Of a DNA stretch of 50,617 nucleotides, positions 20,449 through 28,447 are shown in pieces; within the stretch, counting starts at the first letter, position 1; each line of letters begins with the position of its first letter. The DNA is taken from contig JARLHN010000010.1 of the NCBI GenBank assembly GCA_031292255.1, forward strand, positions 1 to 50,617, read 5' to 3'. The notes beneath the pieces were generated by a model. The model did not search any database. It worked only from the letters and a program-made list of their open reading frames with translations, and was not told the DNA's origin. The translations under genes were made by a program, and so were the position numbers. The DNA comes from Oryzomonas sp. (GTDB lineage: Bacteria; Desulfobacterota; Desulfuromonadia; Geobacterales; Pseudopelobacteraceae).

Positions 20449-20613
20449 TCAGCTTTTCTTGCTCGTCTTCGCATAGAAGGTGGAGTACAGCTGGACCACC
20501 TTGTTTTTCTTGCAAACCGGGCAGGCGATGTTTCCCTTGTCACGTTCCGACATGCTCAACGTGACTGAAAACGTCTTTGCACAGTTTTCGCATCGATAAT
20601 CGTAAGTCGGCAT
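20449..20613 (-). CDS. FmdB-type zinc ribbon protein
   Basis: A 54-residue protein of the FmdB/putative regulatory family. It begins MPTYDYRCENCAKTFSV and has a second CPVCKK pair, so two CxxC knuckles form one zinc ribbon. AGGAGG-like GGAGGAA lies upstream of the ATG at 20613. Function is unknown. Confidence 0.85.
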   Translation of the reverse strand: MPTYDYRCENCAKTFSVTLSMSERDKGNIACPVCKKNKVVQLYSTFYAKTSKKS

Positions 20614-20908
20614 GTGCTTTTCCTCCTCGTTAACGGTTTTCCCCGTCATGGGGCACCGGACCTGTGGATCTCCACTCCTGAAACACCACCCGTCACCCCC
20701 CCTGATTCCCGGCTGAGCGTGCAGAATCAACTATACAGCAAGAATGCCGCCGCGCAATCGATCCGGCAACGGGACGACTTTGGCGTTATCACACTTGTAC
20801 ATCCGGTTTTTTGTGGGAAACTTTCATAAGAACGTAATGGACTTGTGGGGGCCGTCGAGAGTTGTGTTGTTTCAGGGTGATCTCCAACAAGACCCGGAGG
20901 GTGCATCC

Positions 20909-21061
20909 ATGGGAATGTTGCGACGGTTCGGAGAGATGTGCCGCAGGTGGAGAAGGGAGCCCGCCGCACCGGAGATCTGCGAGGTGTGCGGCGGAAAGAG
21001 GGATATCGATCCCGAGAGCCGTGAGAGCCACTGCCCGGACTGTGAAAATCCCAGGGCCTAG
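20909..21061 (+). CDS. Small zinc-ribbon-like protein
   Basis: A 50-residue ORF with a basic N-terminal half (RRFGEMCRRWRREP) and two CxxC pairs (CEVC and CPDC, 17 residues apart) consistent with a zinc knuckle. GGAGG at 20896-20900 is eight bases before the ATG, supporting translation. I do not recognise a family. Its stop overlaps the stop of the convergent regulator gene by four bases. Confidence 0.6.
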   Translation: MGMLRRFGEMCRRWRREPAAPEICEVCGGKRDIDPESRESHCPDCENPRA

Positions 21062-21399
21062 AAAGCCGAGGCCGGGAATGCAATGTGAAAAAGCGGCTCG
21101 AAGATCGTCTCGTGGAGGCATACGGGGCATTTCCCGGGCGGGGTGAGACGGCCGCGCTTGACGAAAACAAAGCCGCAGGAGCGGCATTCGGCCGGGATAA
21201 CCACAAGGATTCCTCCGTCGGCCTGGATGCTGCGGCGAATGTGTTCCAGATGGCCGTACACCTCCTTCTCCGGTATGTGGGCAAGGGTGGAGATATCCCT
21301 GGCGGAGAGCGTATGGCTGCGGAGCAGGTCTATGATCACATGGCGGACCGTCTCCTGGGCCGGGCGCGGTACGGCCGGTTTTCGCGGTTTCTGTCTCAT
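21058..21399 (-). CDS. Predicted HTH regulator with C-terminal zinc ribbon (COG3357-like)
   Basis: A 113-residue protein. Residues about 17-60 form a winged-helix-like domain (LLRSHTLSARDISTLAHIPEKEV), followed by CRSCGFVF and CPVCLHE, a zinc ribbon. This is the architecture of the predicted transcriptional regulators of COG3357, often seen in archaea. It is divergent from the archaeal-type MAT gene 186 bp away, so it may control it, but that is inference. Confidence 0.75.
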   Translation of the reverse strand: MRQKPRKPAVPRPAQETVRHVIIDLLRSHTLSARDISTLAHIPEKEVYGHLEHIRRSIQADGGILVVIPAECRSCGFVFVKRGRLTPPGKCPVCLHETIFEPLFHIAFPASAF

Positions 21400-21585
21400 G
21401 GGGACTCATGGCGTGAAGATGGGCAGCCTGACAAATACTATCATCAGATTGCTGCATTGCAATCGGTCTCCTGGCACCGACCTGACGACCTGCCGGGCAA
21501 TGCCGGGCTCCTGCAACAGGATGGGTGTGCCCATGAAAAACCGATAAAAGGGACGGATGCGGCTAAAGGAGACGAGGGGGCTACC

Positions 21586-22788
21586 ATGGTTGTCGTGGAA
21601 ATGTTCATGGGGAAGTCCATCACCGAGCACCGCGTGGAGATCGTTGAGCGTAAGGGAACCGGCCACCCGGACCAGATCTGCGATTCGGTCATGGATGCCA
21701 TCTCGGTCGCCATCTGCCATGAGTACCTGCACCTGTTCGGGACGATCCTCCACCACAATATCGATAAGGGGCTCCTGGCAGCAGGAGAGGTAGAGAAACA
21801 CTTCGGCGGCGGCAGGGTCGTCCGCCCGATGGAACTCATCATCGGCGACCGAGCCACCGTCAGGGCGGCTGGGCAGGAAATCCCGACCGGCGAAATCGCC
21901 ATTGAGGCAGCCAAGGGATGGTTCAGACACAACCTGCGATTCGTGGACCCGGAGCGGCACATCCGCTACCGGGTCGCACTGGCGCCCGGTTCGGAGGAAC
22001 TGACCGACATCTTTAACCGTGCAGGGGAGGTGCGGGAGGCCAACGATACCTCGGCCGCTGTCGGCTATTATCCCCTTAGCGCGACGGAACAGGCTGTCCT
22101 GGGAATGGAGCGTTTCCTCAACGGCAGGGAGTTCAAGGAACGCTTTCCGCAAAGCGGCGAAGACGTAAAGGTAATGGGCGCCAGGAGTGGCAAGGATCTG
22201 GACCTGACCGTAGCCATGCCGCTCCTGGCACGCTTTGTGACCTCTGAACAGGATTATTTCGCCGAGAAGAAACAGATCCTGGCCGAGATGCATGGATATG
22301 CGGCGCAGTTCTCCGCGCCGGGGCGGCTGGCGCTGCACTACAACGCCCTCGACAAGCCGGGGCGCGGCCTGGGAGGGGTGTACCTGAGCCTCCTGGGCAC
22401 CTCGGCCGAAGATGCGGATTCGGGGCAGGTAGGGCGCGGCAACCGGGTCAACGGCCTCATTTCCATGAACAGGCCGATGGGAACCGAGGCCGCAGCCGGG
22501 AAAAATCCGGTCAGCCATGTGGGGAAGATCTACAACGTCCTCTCACACAAAATGGCCCGGGACATCTATGAGAGCATTGAGGGAATCAAGGAGGTGTATG
22601 TCTTTCTCCTGAGCAGGATCGGTGCGCCTGTTGACCGGCCGCAGCTGGCCACTGCCCAACTGCTGCTGGAAAAGGGGCGGCGTATCAACGAGATCTACGG
22701 GAAGGTCGAGGCGATCTTCGAACGGGAATTCGCGGCTATCAACGGATTCTGTGCGGCCCTGGCACGGGGGGAGTACCCGGTCTGCTGA
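21586..22788 (+). CDS. Archaeal-type S-adenosylmethionine synthetase
   Basis: A 400-residue methionine adenosyltransferase of the archaeal type (Pfam AdoMet_Synthase; MAT), not the usual bacterial MetK. It carries ERKGTGHPDQICD at residues 21-33, GDRATV near 85, and SMNRPMGTEAAAGKNPVSH near 287. The ATG at 21586 gives exactly the family length; the frame stays open 167 codons further left without homology. It makes SAM from methionine and ATP. Confidence 0.88.
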   Translation: MVVVEMFMGKSITEHRVEIVERKGTGHPDQICDSVMDAISVAICHEYLHLFGTILHHNIDKGLLAAGEVEKHFGGGRVVRPMELIIGDRATVRAAGQEIPTGEIAIEAAKGWFRHNLRFVDPERHIRYRVALAPGSEELTDIFNRAGEVREANDTSAAVGYYPLSATEQAVLGMERFLNGREFKERFPQSGEDVKVMGARSGKDLDLTVAMPLLARFVTSEQDYFAEKKQILAEMHGYAAQFSAPGRLALHYNALDKPGRGLGGVYLSLLGTSAEDADSGQVGRGNRVNGLISMNRPMGTEAAAGKNPVSHVGKIYNVLSHKMARDIYESIEGIKEVYVFLLSRIGAPVDRPQLATAQLLLEKGRRINEIYGKVEAIFEREFAAINGFCAALARGEYPVC

Positions 22789-22846
22789 CCGGTGCAGAGG
22801 ATGAGGGTGAACGGTGCATGTGGGAAGGGAAAACAGGATCCGGTGC

Positions 22847-23467
22847 ATGATCGCCCAGGAAGCGGCGCGCCTCATGTACGAGGATGGGGTCAGGGAATAC
22901 CGCGACGCCAAGCGCAAGGCGGCCCGGCGGTTCGGCTCCGAAAAAGCCCTCTCCCTTGGCTCCCATCTTCCCTCCAATGCCGAAATCCATGCAGAGCTGC
23001 AACGGCTGATCGGCACCTATGAAGAAGAGGTGCTGCCGGCGCGGTTGATGCGCCTGCGGCTCATCGCCCTCAGGCAGATGGAAGCCCTGGAGCCGTTCAA
23101 CCCCTACCTGGTCGGGTCGGTCCTGAGCGGCGTGGTGACGGAGCAAAGCGATATCGACCTCCATCTCTTTGCCGGGTCGTGCGAGGAGGTGGAGGAGTAT
23201 CTGGAGAGGAACGGGACTCCGTTCGAACAGGAGGTGGTGACCATCCGCCACGGCGGAGAGTTCTTTGAATATCCGCACATCTACCTGGAGGATAACGGCG
23301 TGCTCGTCGAGTGCACCGTCTATCCCTGCGAAGATATCCATCGCATTCCAAAGAGCAGTATTACCGGCAGGCCGATGGAGCGGGCAAATGCGAAGAAGCT
23401 GCGCAAGATCATCGGGGAGGCTGTGCCGGCGCTCCAGGAAACTGGAGGGAGTGGCGACGAGGCGTAA
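22847..23467 (+). CDS. Nucleotidyltransferase-domain protein
   Basis: A 206-residue protein with the polymerase-beta-like nucleotidyltransferase signature: GSVLSGVVTEQSDIDLHLF near residues 91-109 gives the GS and DxD, and a third acidic position may be E of VECTVYP. A GTG 11 codons earlier is also possible, but ATG 22847 has AGGA about eight bases upstream. Substrate unknown. It follows the MAT gene by 58 bp. Confidence 0.7.
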   Translation: MIAQEAARLMYEDGVREYRDAKRKAARRFGSEKALSLGSHLPSNAEIHAELQRLIGTYEEEVLPARLMRLRLIALRQMEALEPFNPYLVGSVLSGVVTEQSDIDLHLFAGSCEEVEEYLERNGTPFEQEVVTIRHGGEFFEYPHIYLEDNGVLVECTVYPCEDIHRIPKSSITGRPMERANAKKLRKIIGEAVPALQETGGSGDEA

Positions 23468-23480
23468 GAGGGAGGCTGAC

Positions 23481-23654
23481 ATGCTTGACTATGTAAAACC
23501 GGTGTTCCTGGGGTTTCTGGTCGTTATCGTTGCGGGTGTCATGGGCGGATTCATGGCGGCCAACCGAGGGCGGAGCGTTGCGGCCTGGTGCCTGCTCTGC
23601 ACCCTTTTTCCTCCCCTGCTCCTGGCCCTCTATTTCATGAAGCCGCGCAGTTAG
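23481..23654 (+). CDS. Small membrane protein
   Basis: A 57-residue protein with two hydrophobic helices (about residues 6-26 and 36-53) separated by the short polar turn NRGRSV. GGAGG lies six bases upstream of the ATG. Placed 13 bp after the nucleotidyltransferase gene, so likely cotranscribed. No family recognised. Confidence 0.6.
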   Translation: MLDYVKPVFLGFLVVIVAGVMGGFMAANRGRSVAAWCLLCTLFPPLLLALYFMKPRS

Positions 23655-23710
23655 TATCACTAATCCGGCCCTGGCCACGCTTTTTGAAAACAAAGAAAGG
23701 AATGCCACGC

Positions 23711-24706
23711 ATGACGTCCCAGTTCCATCCGAGCCTGGTCAATGACCCCTTTGACGACCCGGCTGTCTACGTGGATTTCCTCTATGAGCGGCGGGCGCTC
23801 CTGTTCGACCTGGGAGATATCCGGGCCCTCTCACCCCGGAAGATTCTGCGGATCACCCACATCTTCATCTCCCATACCCACATCGATCACTTCATAGGCT
23901 TCAGTCAGGTGCTTCGCCTCTGCCTGGGACGCGAAAAGAGACTCCATCTCTTCGGTCCGCCCGGTTTCATCGCCCAGGTGGAACACAGCCTCGCCTCCTT
24001 TACCTGGAACCTTGTGGAGAGCTATCCCACCGACTTCACGGTGGTCGCCGTCGAGCTCTATCCCGACGACACAAGCTGCACCGTTGAATTCCATTGCCGT
24101 AGCGGATTCCGACGGGAGCGGGAGCGGACGGAGCAGATGGCCGGCGGCATCGTTCTGGACGAGGATGGCTTCCGCATCCGCGCCGCCTTCCTGGACCACA
24201 AGACCGTCTCCCTGGCCTTTGCCCTGGAGGAGAAGGACCACGTGAACATCATGAAGAACCGGCTGCTGGAGTTGGGACTGCCCACCGGCCACTGGCTCGC
24301 GGATCTGAAACGCGCCATCATGCGGGGGGAGGATGACGACAAGCCGTTCCGGGTCTCGTGGCTCGGTGAGACAGGGACAAAAGAGCGCCATTTCACCATG
24401 GGGGAGTTGAAGACAACGATCCTCAACATCGTTCCCGGCCAGAGGATTGCCTATGTCACCGACGCCGCCAATACCCCGGAAAACGCTGCAAAGATCATCG
24501 ACCTGGCCCGTGGGGCCGACGTCCTCTTCATCGAGGCGGCCTTTCTCGATGCAGATCATGCCCAGGCCGCGGAGCGGTATCACCTGACCGCCCGCCAGGC
24601 CGGGCTGCTTGCCCGACAGGCAGGGGTCGCCAGGGTGATCCCCTTTCACTTTTCACCCCGCTACCAAGGCATGGAGGAGGCGCTGCTGAAGGAGCTGGGG
24701 CCATGA
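23711..24706 (+). CDS. Metallo-beta-lactamase-fold hydrolase, RNase Z-like
   Basis: A 331-residue MBL-fold protein. HTHIDHF near residue 62 is the zinc-binding HxHxDH motif. A later conserved DAANTPENAAKI (aspartate ligand) and a C-terminal PFHFSPRY histidine fit the RNase Z/ElaC order. Residues 1-60 have the RNase Z-like LLFDLGD. It could be a tRNA 3' endonuclease or another nuclease. ATG 23711 is chosen because AAAGGA is nine bases upstream; 23702 is an alternative. Confidence 0.75.
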   Translation: MTSQFHPSLVNDPFDDPAVYVDFLYERRALLFDLGDIRALSPRKILRITHIFISHTHIDHFIGFSQVLRLCLGREKRLHLFGPPGFIAQVEHSLASFTWNLVESYPTDFTVVAVELYPDDTSCTVEFHCRSGFRRERERTEQMAGGIVLDEDGFRIRAAFLDHKTVSLAFALEEKDHVNIMKNRLLELGLPTGHWLADLKRAIMRGEDDDKPFRVSWLGETGTKERHFTMGELKTTILNIVPGQRIAYVTDAANTPENAAKIIDLARGADVLFIEAAFLDADHAQAAERYHLTARQAGLLARQAGVARVIPFHFSPRYQGMEEALLKELGP

Positions 24707-25044
24707 CGCTCCAGCAGGTCTGAGGCAAGCCTTCAACAAGAAGAGAAGCTAAGGTTCCAGATTAAAACCTGGAAACGGCGGTTAACCGTTTTATTTAGGT
24801 TGAAACGTTGCGTTGTCGCGTGAGTCCGAATTGTTTTTATGCGGGTGCTGCGGGGGTGGGGTGAGGGTGAAAGGACGACGGGAAGGGCCGCTGTGCAGTG
24901 CGTGGCGGTGATTAATGCTTACCCACAATTGATGAGTATACCCGGAAGATATTTTTTTTAATAGCCTGTTTATTTCATTTTCCGGTGGTATAGTTGAATC
25001 AGCTGGAAGGATGCACAAACAACGAAAAGGAGGTTTTACTTTTT

Positions 25045-25184
25045 ATGGAAGACACTCCGCCTGGCTATTTAGCGTAGTATAGCAGTAACCATAAATCCGA
25101 TGCACGACGGATCGGACACATCCTCGCAAGAGGAACAGAGAAAGAAAAATTTCAGAAGCCCACCGATTATCTGGTGGGCTTTTC
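25045..25184 (+). ncRNA. Candidate structured RNA or leader ending in a terminator
   Basis: The region opens with AAAGGAGG and a 10-codon ORF (MEDTPPGYLA, ATG 25045). It then forms consecutive hairpins: CCGAT/ATCGG with a nine-base loop (about 25097-25115), CCTC-GCAA-GAGG with a GNRA tetraloop (about 25122-25133), an A-rich linker, and the terminator 25156-25184. Unpaired GGA motifs recur. It could be an independent sRNA, or a leader/attenuator for the kinase gene at 25215. No known riboswitch consensus matches. Confidence 0.4.
25156..25184 (+). terminator. Intrinsic terminator upstream of the P-loop kinase gene
   Basis: A nine-bp stem, AAGCCCACC / GGTGGGCTT, with loop GATTATCT, followed by TTTCCTTTCC. 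It stands 30 bp before the kinase start and so would terminate a transcript that is not the kinase mRNA, or attenuate it. Confidence 0.75.
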
Positions 25185-25214
25185 CTTTCCCGGAAAGGAA
25201 CCCATATCATCCCC

Positions 25215-25676
25215 GTGACCGCGATCATCCTTGTCGGCATACCGGCCAGCGGCAAAAGCACCTTTTGCCGACAGTGGTTCTTCTTCACCCATGTGCGTGT
25301 CAGTCTGGATATGCTGAAGACCCGCCACCGGGAGAGGCTCCTCGTCGAGGCCTGTCTTGCGGCCCGCCAGCCCTATGTGGTGGACAACACCAATGCAAGT
25401 GCAAAGGAGCGGGCTCGTTTCATCGGGCCTGCAAAGGCGTCCGGTTTCCGGGTGGTCGGCTACTACCTTGGCACCACTGTGGAGGAGGCCCTGGAGCACA
25501 ACCGGCAGCGGCACGGGAGGGACCGGATACCGGACAAGGGGGTGGTGGGGGTGGCCGGGAGGCTGGAGCTGCCGACATTGGATGAGGGGTTTGATGGGGT
25601 GTGGCATGCACGGGTGGATGGGGAGGGCGGGTTTGTGGTGGAGGAGTGGCGGGAGGATCTTTCTGGCCCTCTGTAG
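25215..25676 (+). CDS. P-loop polynucleotide kinase-like protein
   Basis: A 153-residue P-loop kinase. The Walker A GIPASGKST is at residues 8-16, followed by SLDMLKTRHRER and VVDNTNASAKERARFI, characteristic of the AAA_33/polynucleotide kinase group. ATP-dependent phosphorylation of a nucleic acid or small molecule is inferred. GTG start with weak ribosome binding, 30 bp after a terminator. Confidence 0.75.
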   Translation: MTAIILVGIPASGKSTFCRQWFFFTHVRVSLDMLKTRHRERLLVEACLAARQPYVVDNTNASAKERARFIGPAKASGFRVVGYYLGTTVEEALEHNRQRHGRDRIPDKGVVGVAGRLELPTLDEGFDGVWHARVDGEGGFVVEEWREDLSGPL

Positions 25677-25933
25677 CGTTGACAGGCGTTGACGGGCGGG
25701 GTAAGGTGAGATTTTCTTGGAAGTGCAAGCAAAATGCTGGTTCACGAACGACACGAACGTAAACGGGTATCCCTTTTTCATGATCTATAAGGTGCTTTAT
25801 CCGGTCCCTTGCATGGTATAACAAAAACATAATATATGATTAACAGTCGCGTCGTGTTGTGGCATGGTAAATACATGTTATATGATTGATAACAATGGCA
25901 AATGATGCCCGAATGTAAAACAAGGAGTCTGGT

Positions 25934-26359
25934 ATGGTTGAAGACGTCCGCTGGAAACAACGCTTCGACAATTATCTTCGGGCATTTGAAACGTTACACC
26001 GGGCGGTGGATTTGGCTCAGCAGCGAGGCTTGTCCGAATTGGAACAGCAAGGTTTGATTCAAGGGTTTGAATTCACACATGAACTGGCTTGGAATGTGTT
26101 GAAGGACTATCTTGAAGAAACCGGCATATCTGGGATTGTCGGTTCAAAAGGGGCGACTCGGGAGGCATTCAAAAACGGATTGATTCATGATGGAGAGTCA
26201 TGGATGGAAATGATCAAGTCACGCAATCTTAGTTCACACACCTATAATCAGGATATTGCCGAGGAAGTGGTCAAAAATATTCTGTTGCGCTTTTATCCCG
26301 CTTTCGAACAGTTGACCGCCACTTTTTCTACCTTGGCTGAACAGACACGAGATGCTTGA
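25934..26359 (+). CDS. HEPN-type nucleotidyltransferase substrate-binding protein (HI0074 family)
   Basis: A 141-residue all-helical protein of the NTase_sub_bind/HI0074 family. Features are FEFTHELAWNVLKDYLEE near residue 45 and the family's WMEMIKSRNLSSHTYN near 96, where R-x4-H-like residues recall HEPN ribonucleases. With the next gene it makes a HEPN/MNT toxin-antitoxin pair. AAGGAG is upstream of the ATG. The surrounding base composition is AT-richer than the neighbours, which suggests transfer. Confidence 0.85.
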   Translation: MVEDVRWKQRFDNYLRAFETLHRAVDLAQQRGLSELEQQGLIQGFEFTHELAWNVLKDYLEETGISGIVGSKGATREAFKNGLIHDGESWMEMIKSRNLSSHTYNQDIAEEVVKNILLRFYPAFEQLTATFSTLAEQTRDA

Positions 26360-26688
26360 TGCACTACGGACTCAGCGAAGAAACCATCAAACAAATATGT
26401 AGCGTTCTTGCACGGCATCCGTCGGTTGAAAAAGCGGTGTTGTATGGATCGCGAGCAAAAGGGACTTTCAAGCCTGGGTCAGATATTGATTTGAGTCTCC
26501 ATGGCGCGACGATCACGTTGAATGAGATGGGTGACATCGACACCGAATTGGATGATCTGCTGCTTCCCTACACCTTTGATCTGCTGATATTTGATACCCT
26601 TAAGCACATTAATCTTCGAGAGCATATAGAGCGGGTTGGCAAGATATTCTATGAACGAGGTCAAGGGTCATGCCGGCCAACATGCTAA
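26359..26688 (+). CDS. MNT-type minimal nucleotidyltransferase
   Basis: A 109-residue minimal nucleotidyltransferase, the usual antitoxin partner of HEPN toxins. The motif LYGSRAKGTFKPGSDIDLSL near residues 34-53 has GSR and DxD, and FDLLIF supplies a third aspartate. Its ATG overlaps the preceding stop by one base (TGATG). A TTG one codon earlier is also open. Confidence 0.85.
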   Translation: MHYGLSEETIKQICSVLARHPSVEKAVLYGSRAKGTFKPGSDIDLSLHGATITLNEMGDIDTELDDLLLPYTFDLLIFDTLKHINLREHIERVGKIFYERGQGSCRPTC

Positions 26689-26765
26689 ATCTTCCCGCCT
26701 ACACCGTAAACAAAATCGAAGAGAAGGCTTCCCACTTTCCTACTGGCCGTATTCGCCAAGAATGA
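26670..26765 (+). pseudogene. Short gene remnant (possible transposase N-terminus)
   Basis: A 31-codon ORF overlapping the end of the MNT gene, encoding MLNLPAYTVNKIEEKAS and then stopping. The segment looks somewhat like N-termini of ISL3-type transposases, but it is too short to be sure. It is followed by a fragment described next. Confidence 0.25.
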
Positions 26766-26774
26766 TAGGGGGAA

Positions 26775-26844
26775 TCTGACGCGGGCTGAAACGAACATGC
26801 TGGGGAATGCGGCTAAAATGCTGGCTCGCAAATACGGAGAATAG
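26775..26844 (+). pseudogene. Gene tail, possibly of a RelE/HigB-type toxin
   Basis: A reading frame without start encodes NLTRAETNMLGNAAKML and ends in ARKYGE just four bases before the HTH gene. Toxin genes often end this way immediately before a NadS/HigA-type antitoxin gene, so it may be the tail of a deleted toxin. No upstream part remains. Confidence 0.25.
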
Positions 26845-26848
26845 GAAC

Positions 26849-27235
26849 ATGGCACGGATCGCATTCGAAAAGATCATGGCAGGCCTGGAAGATGCCTTGG
26901 CGTATGCGGATGGCGATGCTTCGCGGGGCACGGCGCATGAGGTAAAAAAGATTGCGGGTGTGGATATCACCCCTCTGCGGGAAAAGCTCGGCCTGTCCCA
27001 GGACAGGTTTGCCGCCCTGTTCGGCTTGAGCGCCAGAACGGTGCGTAAGAATGAATCAAAAGGGTTTGACCTGTATTCCGGCCATCTCATCAATACTTCC
27101 GCAACCCACTGTGCCTTATACAGCAAGGCAAAAGGTGTCAATATCTTTCCACTCTCAAATGTTTTACGTATGGTCATCCATGAAAATACGGGAGCTTTTT
27201 GCTCCAAGCCGCCCGTGCCTTGCGTGGCACAATGA
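26849..27235 (+). pseudogene. Truncated XRE-family antitoxin-like gene
   Basis: The first about 66 residues (MARIAFEKIMAGLEDALAYADG, then an HTH with LREKLGLSQDRFAALFGLSARTVRK; quoted in pieces) match NadS/HigA-type antitoxins. At the position where the family reads WEQGRR, the protein changes into unrelated sequence and runs to 27235. Family proteins end soon after this point, so the C-terminus appears replaced by a rearrangement. The DNA-binding domain is intact and may still function. Confidence 0.6.
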
Positions 27236-27581
27236 CAGGTGCAGAACAGCTGGTATGGTATGGTATGGTCTGTGTCGCAGGCAACTCGGTGGATTTTGTT
27301 TTCGCAGGCAGCATCCAATAGAGCGTTTTGTTCTGAATTTCTATTGCAGCGAAGCAAAGCCTGCGATAGAACTTGATGGCGGACAACATAACGAGCCGGA
27401 CTCAAAAGTTCGTGATAAGGAGCGCACGGATTTTTTAGCGGTTTGTGACATAGAGGTGCTGAGATTCTGGAATAATGAGGTCCTAAGCAATCTGGAGGCG
27501 GTATTGCAACAGATCTATGGGGCGCTCCTCAATCGTGCGGTACAGCCTGTGCCCTCTCCGCCAAACCTTCCCCCTCCCTAG
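27180..27581 (+). pseudogene. DUF559 endonuclease-like protein with a frameshifted middle
   Basis: A 133-residue ORF. The C-terminal two thirds (QLGGFCFRRQHPIERFVLNF, then AIELDGGQHNEPD and LRFWNNEVL) are a normal DUF559 domain related to very-short-patch-repair-like nucleases. The family-like N-terminal sequence FLLQAARALRGTMTGAEQ is present but in another frame, over about 27193-27250. An extra A near 27183 and an extra TGGTA in a threefold TGGTA run (27251-27265) would together account for this and restore the frame. May be inactive. Confidence 0.6.
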
Positions 27582-27629
27582 CCCTCCCCCGCTGGGGGAG
27601 GGAACTTTGAACCCACGAATCGAGCCACC

Positions 27630-27974
27630 ATGACCTCTCCCACCTGCGACTTCTATTGCGACAAGATCCTGAAACGCCTTCTGGACGTGCCGGTGTACTT
27701 CGAGAACGAACGGGTCTTTGCCTTTCACCACACCAAACCTCTCTGGGAAAACCATGTGGTCCTGCTCCCCAAACGACACATCGAATCCCTGATCACCCTG
27801 GAAGAGGCCGACAACGACCTGCTTCTGGAATTGATGCGCACGGCCAAAATGATCGCCCGCGACTTCATGGACCGTTTCGGTGCCTGCCGGGTGTACACCA
27901 ACCTGGGGGATTACCAGTCCTCCAAGCACCTCCACTGGCACATCGGCTGCGGGACGCAGTTGCGTCCCTATTGA
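27630..27974 (+). CDS. HIT-domain protein
   Basis: A 114-residue histidine-triad nucleotide hydrolase/transferase. The triad HLHWHIGCG has H100, H102 and H104, and NHVVLLPKRHIESL near residue 41 is the other family block. Complete and of normal length for HINT-type proteins. Upstream is a GC-rich hairpin (CCCCCGCTGGGGG near 27585). Confidence 0.9.
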   Translation: MTSPTCDFYCDKILKRLLDVPVYFENERVFAFHHTKPLWENHVVLLPKRHIESLITLEEADNDLLLELMRTAKMIARDFMDRFGACRVYTNLGDYQSSKHLHWHIGCGTQLRPY

Positions 27975-28093
27975 CAAGGCGGGTGACATCCCGTATTCAA
28001 TGATAGCCCACTAGGTCAGCAAACCACTATACCCTCACCCTGACCCTATCCCGGAGGGAGAGGGAAACCAATTGTACCGGCAAGGAGTGAACC

Positions 28094-28429
28094 ATGCCAC
28101 CTTTCTGCTATTACCCCACCCCTGATTTTGCTGCCAAGCTGGCAAAGATCGAGAAACGCGACCCGCCGGGGCATACCCGCATCCTGGACGTGATCGACCG
28201 AATCCTCGGCAACCCCGGCGACGCCGACGGCTGGATGCACGGCGAGCACCATGGCCGGCTCAAGAAGTACGTGGGCAGGAGCGACTACCGCATCATCTAC
28301 AACTGGTGCGAAACCTGCCGCAAGCAGGCAAAGACCCTGGAAGAGAAATGCGGGTTCTGCCGCGAGGTGGGGGACAACAGCGTGATCTTCTTCAGCATCT
28401 ACCATAAGAATGAGGCGAGCCGAGTGTGA
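28094..28429 (+). CDS. RelE/ParE-fold protein with cysteine cluster
   Basis: A 111-residue protein. HGRLKKYVGRSDYRIIYNW and VIFFSIYHKNE at the end give the RelE-type beta-sheet pattern. Inserted between them is CETC...CGFC, a potential zinc-binding loop not found in ordinary RelE toxins. No antitoxin gene is adjacent: the next gene encodes a CPXCG zinc-ribbon protein. It may be a toxin-like mRNA interferase or a repurposed fold. Confidence 0.6.
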   Translation: MPPFCYYPTPDFAAKLAKIEKRDPPGHTRILDVIDRILGNPGDADGWMHGEHHGRLKKYVGRSDYRIIYNWCETCRKQAKTLEEKCGFCREVGDNSVIFFSIYHKNEASRV

Positions 28430-28447
28430 AGCCATAGCGGAGCAAAA

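Larger units (their letters stand above)
24707..25214. other. 508-bp intergenic region without a protein gene
   Basis: No convincing ORF in either strand. Left part: a possible weak terminator AACGG/CCGTT followed by TTATTT near 24774-24793. Right part: a candidate structured RNA (25045-25184), described separately. Between them the sequence is AT-rich (24905-24985) with no recognised motif. Confidence 0.6.

Noticed and set aside
21085-21585. 167-codon upstream extension of the archaeal-type MAT
   Set aside because: It runs antisense to the HTH/zinc-ribbon gene and lacks homology; ATG 21586 gives the family length.
24950-25020. Sigma54 promoter around CTGGAAGGATGCAC
   Set aside because: The GG and GC elements are too close together (6 instead of 10 bases).
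25045-25184. c-di-GMP (GEMM) or mini-ykkC riboswitch
   Set aside because: The conserved core sequences of these classes are not present, only generic hairpins.
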